Source: Microcoleus sp. bin48.metabat.b7b8b9.023
Lineage (GTDB): Bacteria > Cyanobacteriota > Cyanobacteriia > Cyanobacteriales > Microcoleaceae
DNA length: 64,000 nt
Reading direction: 5' to 3'
NCBI RefSeq assembly: GCF_013299185.1
Contig: NZ_JAAFKG010000022.1
Coordinates: 1-64,000, forward strand
Shown piece by piece: positions 60,858 through 64,000 of the stretch (positions are counted from its first letter, which is position 1; each line of letters begins with the position of its first letter). A program made the position numbers and the translations under genes. Below the pieces are notes generated by a model that was not told where the DNA came from, made no database searches, and saw only the letters and a list, made by a program, of their open reading frames with translations.

Positions 60858-62561
60858 ATGGCTTTCAATCCCAATAACTGTCGCAACGAAAGCGAAGTAG
60901 AAAGCAAACTCATTGTCAGTTATTTGTTGCCAAAACTCGGCTATACTCCCGACACTTGGCACCAAGAAATCGCCTTTGGGAATATTCGTCTAGACTTCCT
61001 CTCATTTGCTACCCAAGTTATCCCCATAGTTCTCGATGCAGACTCGCCCATGAGTTTAGTCATGGAGGCAAAACATCCCAAGGAAAATTTAGACCGCCAT
61101 CTGCGAAAACTGAAGCGTTACTTAACAAGTTTAAGTATTCGCTACGGACTCATAACTAACGGTAAAGAACTTAGAATTTATGCAAGAATTAGCAATGATA
61201 TTCAGCTAGTTTTTCAGTGCGCCGGACAAGACCTTGAAAGTAGAATTGATGAAATAATCGCTTTAATTGGTAGAGATAATTTAAATTTTGGAAAAGATCG
61301 AGACAATCTGGAACTGGAAGATAGTAAACTTAATTTAGTTAGTCCTGACTTGATTAGCGAAAATCCAGATAATCTCGAAGTAGAAGAAGAAGATAGTCAA
61401 ATTAATTTAGTTAGTCCTGACTTGATTAGCGAAAATCCAGATAATCTCGAAGTAGAAGATAGTCAAATTAATTTAGCTAGTCCTGACTCGATTAGCGAAA
61501 TCCCTGATAATCTCGAAGTAGAAGATAGTCAAACTAATTTAGTTAGTCCTGACTCGCTTAGCGAAACTCCTGTAGAATCAAACAATCCTGCCACCCCAGA
61601 ACCCGAGCAGAATCAAATATTAGCCATTGAAAAAATAGCTGAACCTTTATCAGTTAATATTGAATTTAAATCAGATTTAATCCTGTCACAAGCCATACCA
61701 AACAATATGAAAATAATCGCAGTTTACCACAACAAAGGCGGCGTCGGTAAAACTACAACTGTAGTCAATTTAGCCGCTGCACTGAGCAAGGAAGGTAAAA
61801 GAGTCCTAGTCATCGACTTAGACAGTCAGGCAAATACAACCTTTGCAACTGGTTTGGTTAAATTTGAAGATGAAGAACAAGATGATTTGAAAGATTGCAA
61901 TATTCTTCAAGTTTTGCAGTCAGAGGATTTTTACTCCATCGCCGAAGTAGCCCGCGAGTCTAATTTTTGCAATCCTAAAATCGATGTAGTTCCTTCCCAC
62001 ATCGATTTAATGTACTACGAAACGGAACTAAATCAACTAGATTACAGTCGCATGATTTTAATTCAAAAACTAGCGGAAGTAGAAGACAAGTACGATATTG
62101 TACTGATTGATACGCCACCATCTTTGAATTTTTTCGCCAGAGTTGCCCTGATTGCTGCGGATTATTTAATTATTCCTTCTGATTTAAAACCTTTTGCCAA
62201 TCAAGGATTGATTAATGTCAAGGATTTTATCAAAAAAGTCAATGGCTTCAAAAAACAAATTGGCAAAAAACCTTTAGAAATTTTAGGAATCCTCCCTTGC
62301 AAAATCTCACCTAATCTTAAATTTGTACAGTACAGTTTGCCCAAGCGGAGGGAGGCAATTCCCAAACGCTACGGCCTGGAAATTATGGACAGCGTAATTT
62401 ATGAGAGAGAGGATTTAGCAAAGTGTGCAGAAATATTTAAAATCGTGGGCAATATGGAAATCGCCGATCCGATTTCGGTGCTAGATTTTAAACCGGATTG
62501 CACTTCATCCCAGGAATTTGAAATGCTAGCCGAAGAAGTTTTGGTAAAAATAGGTAAGTAA
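60858..62561 (+). CDS. Nuclease-domain / ParA ATPase fusion
   Basis: 567 residues. N-terminal (1-120) type I restriction HsdR-N-like fold: [21 protein letters not shown] at 46-47 (IRLDFLSF), E70-A-K72 ([20 protein letters not shown]), [15 protein letters not shown]-(D/E)XK residues appear intact. Linker (about 150-240) holds four copies of a 22-residue unit, e.g. [21 protein letters not shown]-terminal (about 285-567) ParA/MinD ATPase with deviant Walker [11 protein letters not shown] (K293, K298), [28 protein letters not shown]. The downstream ParB-like gene begins 6 bp later. Looks like a partition-type ATPase with a nuclease domain. Confidence 0.8.
   Translation: MAFNPNNCRNESEVESKLIVSYLLPKLGYTPDTWHQEIAFGNIRLDFLSFATQVIPIVLDADSPMSLVMEAKHPKENLDRHLRKLKRYLTSLSIRYGLITNGKELRIYARISNDIQLVFQCAGQDLESRIDEIIALIGRDNLNFGKDRDNLELEDSKLNLVSPDLISENPDNLEVEEEDSQINLVSPDLISENPDNLEVEDSQINLASPDSISEIPDNLEVEDSQTNLVSPDSLSETPVESNNPATPEPEQNQILAIEKIAEPLSVNIEFKSDLILSQAIPNNMKIIAVYHNKGGVGKTTTVVNLAAALSKEGKRVLVIDLDSQANTTFATGLVKFEDEEQDDLKDCNILQVLQSEDFYSIAEVARESNFCNPKIDVVPSHIDLMYYETELNQLDYSRMILIQKLAEVEDKYDIVLIDTPPSLNFFARVALIAADYLIIPSDLKPFANQGLINVKDFIKKVNGFKKQIGKKPLEILGILPCKISPNLKFVQYSLPKRREAIPKRYGLEIMDSVIYEREDLAKCAEIFKIVGNMEIADPISVLDFKPDCTSSQEFEMLAEEVLVKIGK
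61320..61575 (+). repeat. Tandem 66-bp coding repeat in the ParA-fusion linker
   Basis: Four units of about 66 bp (first 72 bp), encoding DSxxNLxSPDxISExPDNLEVE with small changes. In-frame VNTR, so the linker length can vary between strains. Confidence 0.9.
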
Positions 62562-62567
62562 AAACTT

Positions 62568-63443
62568 ATGAAAAAATTATCTCCGTCACTGGTTGCAGTC
62601 AAAAGAATTACTTCCGCAGTTCCCCGTTCCAATTTTGCCGATCGCGATTTGGATAAATTAGCTAGACTCATTTTAGATTCAGGAGGCTTGATTAATCCGA
62701 TAATTGTCCGCCGTACCAGCATGGATGCCTACGAAATAGTAGACGGAGACTTTGAATACTACGCTGCGGCGAGAGCCAGGGAAATTGAACCTCTCAAAGG
62801 CGAGACAATCGGAGCATTCATCCTGGAACCAGAAAATGAAGAACTTCTCCTCGAACAACTGGAAATCCTCAGAAAAACCGCAATTAGTGAGAATCTAGGT
62901 GAAATTGAAATTCCCAAAGAGTCATTGATAACTGAGGCTTCAGTTGAAATTGAAACTCTAGAAGCTTCATCTAGTTTAGAGCAGCGGCTGACAAATCTTG
63001 AAGCCCGGTTAGAAATTCAAATTAATGAATTGAAAGCTGAGCACGCCCGCGAAAAAGAGTTGTTAGCGGAGAGGATACAAGAAGTTGAAAATCTAATTTC
63101 ACAACAATTACCTCTGTTAATTGAAGCGCAGTTGGCTAGCAGAATTAATGAGTTGAAATCAGAGCCTGCATCGTCAAAGCCCAGTTTGGTAGATGCGGTA
63201 CCAAAAGTTGAACAGGTAACTTCTCAACCAATGTCGCTGTTGGCCGCACTGAATACTCAAAATCCAGCTCAACTGAAAGCGAATTTAGAAAATACTAAGC
63301 TGCTGAAGGCTCCTGTTATACAACTCATACTCAAGGAGCGAGATGTGCGGCCGTTTGTCTCATTTGCCAATGTGGTGGAACGTATTAAAGGGTTAACCGA
63401 CAAAACAATGATTAAAATTATTGATTGCTGGCAAAAATACTGA
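62568..63443 (+). CDS. ParB-like domain protein, partner of the ParA fusion
   Basis: 291 residues. N-terminal ParB/Srx-like domain: VKRITSAVPRSNFADRDLDK, GGLINPIIVRR, AYEIVDGDFEYYAAARARE. The position of the ParB CTP-binding motif (GERRxRA) reads GDFEYYAAA, so CTPase function is uncertain. A helical/coiled-coil middle (about 125-185) and a C-terminal helical part (LLAALNTQNPAQLKANLENT) follow. Six bases from the ParA-fusion gene, so one operon. No parS site identified. Confidence 0.7.
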   Translation: MKKLSPSLVAVKRITSAVPRSNFADRDLDKLARLILDSGGLINPIIVRRTSMDAYEIVDGDFEYYAAARAREIEPLKGETIGAFILEPENEELLLEQLEILRKTAISENLGEIEIPKESLITEASVEIETLEASSSLEQRLTNLEARLEIQINELKAEHAREKELLAERIQEVENLISQQLPLLIEAQLASRINELKSEPASSKPSLVDAVPKVEQVTSQPMSLLAALNTQNPAQLKANLENTKLLKAPVIQLILKERDVRPFVSFANVVERIKGLTDKTMIKIIDCWQKY

Positions 63444-63551
63444 GCGGCTGTCAGTCGTCTCAATAGCATTTTTGGGGGTGATGCTCGGAGCAACGCCCCA
63501 CAAGAGTTGAAACTGGTTTTATGAAAGGTAATTGACTAGGGTAAAAATACT

Positions 63552-63659
63552 TATAGCCTTTCTCACAAAGATGAGGTATGACTGACAGCTTACATAACCT
63601 CCCAGACTAAGAGGGCTGAAGCCCAACAACGTCCGCGAATCTTTCTGAGAACCGCTATA
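63552..63659 (+). mobile_element. MITE-like element family 1, copy D
   Basis: Ends TATAGCCTTTCTCACAAAG and CTTTCTGAGAACCGCTATA; interior AGAGGGCTGAAGCCCAACAA then CGTCCGCGAAT, as in copy A. Confidence 0.85.
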
Positions 63660-63791
63660 TCATTCACAATTGCGATCGCCCGATCGCCAAAAAAAGTAAA
63701 GATGAGTGAAGCAGTGTATAATTTGTGTCCCCCAGCCAGTTAAACTCATCACAGTCGATTTTTTGTAGGAATTGCAGTCAGTTTTGCCGTT

Positions 63792-63937
63792 ATACCAATT
63801 TTTTATGAGGCCCCGTAGAATCTGATCCCCCCTAACCCCCCTTAATAAGGGGGGGACAAGATTCTTCTTAAAGTCCCCCAACAATCAGGGGGATTTAGGG
63901 GGATCGAGATATATGCAACTTCACATTAAATTGGTAT
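63792..63937. mobile_element. C/G-rich element with ATACCAATTT inverted ends
   Basis: ATACCAATTT (63792-63801) and AAATTGGTAT (63928-63937) flank the core CCCCCCTTAATAAGGGGGGG and a GTCCCCCAACAATCAGGGGG block. Same core as 27851-27952 and as the blocks in 33873-34212; flanked by TA on both sides. Confidence 0.7.
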
Positions 63938-64000
63938 TAGCGAAGCACTCGTTGCACGATCGCCCGGGCTGTCACCCCACAGCCAGCCGTACAGGTACAG

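Larger units (their letters stand above)
63444..64000. other. Non-coding end of window with two repeat elements
   Basis: MITE family 1 copy D (63552-63659) and a C/G-rich element with ATACCAATTT ends (63792-63937). HIP1-type sites at 63672 and 63958. No gene seen. Confidence 0.7.

Noticed and set aside
63930-64000. tRNA-like segment at the window end
   Set aside because: No acceptor stem, anticodon loop or T-loop consensus (GGTTCGAATCC) found; no tRNA seen anywhere in the window.

Overview
The window reads as chromosome of a filamentous, section III-type cyanobacterium (Microcoleus / Oscillatoria / Phormidium-like). The evidence is the very frequent HIP1 octamer (GCGATCGC and its core GCGATC), a DesA-type acyl-lipid desaturase, Ycf35 and DUF2997 proteins, several DUF820/Uma2 nucleases, WD40, caspase and PAS signalling proteins, heptamer short tandem repeats (STRR), and a heavy load of small dispersed hairpin repeats. 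No rRNA, tRNA, CRISPR array or intact insertion sequence was seen.

Layout. 0-2.3 kb: end of a DUF2442 gene, a divergent pirin/HxlR pair, and a seven-unit array of 71-bp hairpin repeats. 2.3-10.8 kb: DUF4112, threonine aldolase, DUF2997, an accessory chaperone pair (HTH/GrpE-like plus Hsp70, the latter carrying an in-frame repeat insertion), a methyltransferase-HIT fusion, then DUF262 + HEPN pair number 1. 10.8-21.2 kb: threonine deaminase followed by an accessory stretch with an Rpn nuclease, two PIN toxin-antitoxin modules, two tandem membrane-anchored paralogues, an HTH protein with a phased-repeat promoter, a HicB-like gene, a decayed MazF, a possible ART-like gene, a methyltransferase and ycf35. 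21.6-33.6 kb: WD40 protein, PAS histidine kinase with a REC-GGDEF-EAL regulator, a membrane J-protein, DNA polymerase I and a nuclease lipoprotein. 33.6-35 kb: repeat-dense DNA that includes a 340-bp element with perfect 18-bp inverted ends and an 8-bp target duplication. 35-49.5 kb: secreted protein, histidine kinase, Uma2, the second HTH/membrane-anchor pair, clpB, tandem ribbon-helix-helix genes, DUF262 + HEPN pair number 2, envelope proteins and a purU remnant. 49.7-57.5 kb: a caspase-STAND-WD40 conflict locus with a divergent two-gene membrane operon, a nuclease-like gene and Uma2. 57.8-64 kb: threonine synthase, desA, and a two-gene operon of a nuclease-domain/ParA fusion with a ParB-like partner.

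How the genes fit together. Housekeeping genes (ilvA, polA, clpB, thrC, desA, ycf35) are interleaved with small conflict, defence or toxin-antitoxin modules. Four loci look least described: (i) two paralogous HTH genes with the same 10-bp-phased promoter array, each divergent from a single-pass membrane protein; (ii) two DUF262-HEPN pairs built from dissimilar HEPN proteins; (iii) the PD-(D/E)XK-ParA fusion with its ParB-like partner; (iv) the caspase-STAND-WD40 locus, which recalls CATRA-type conflict systems. All functions are inferred from sequence patterns recalled from memory; no database search was run.
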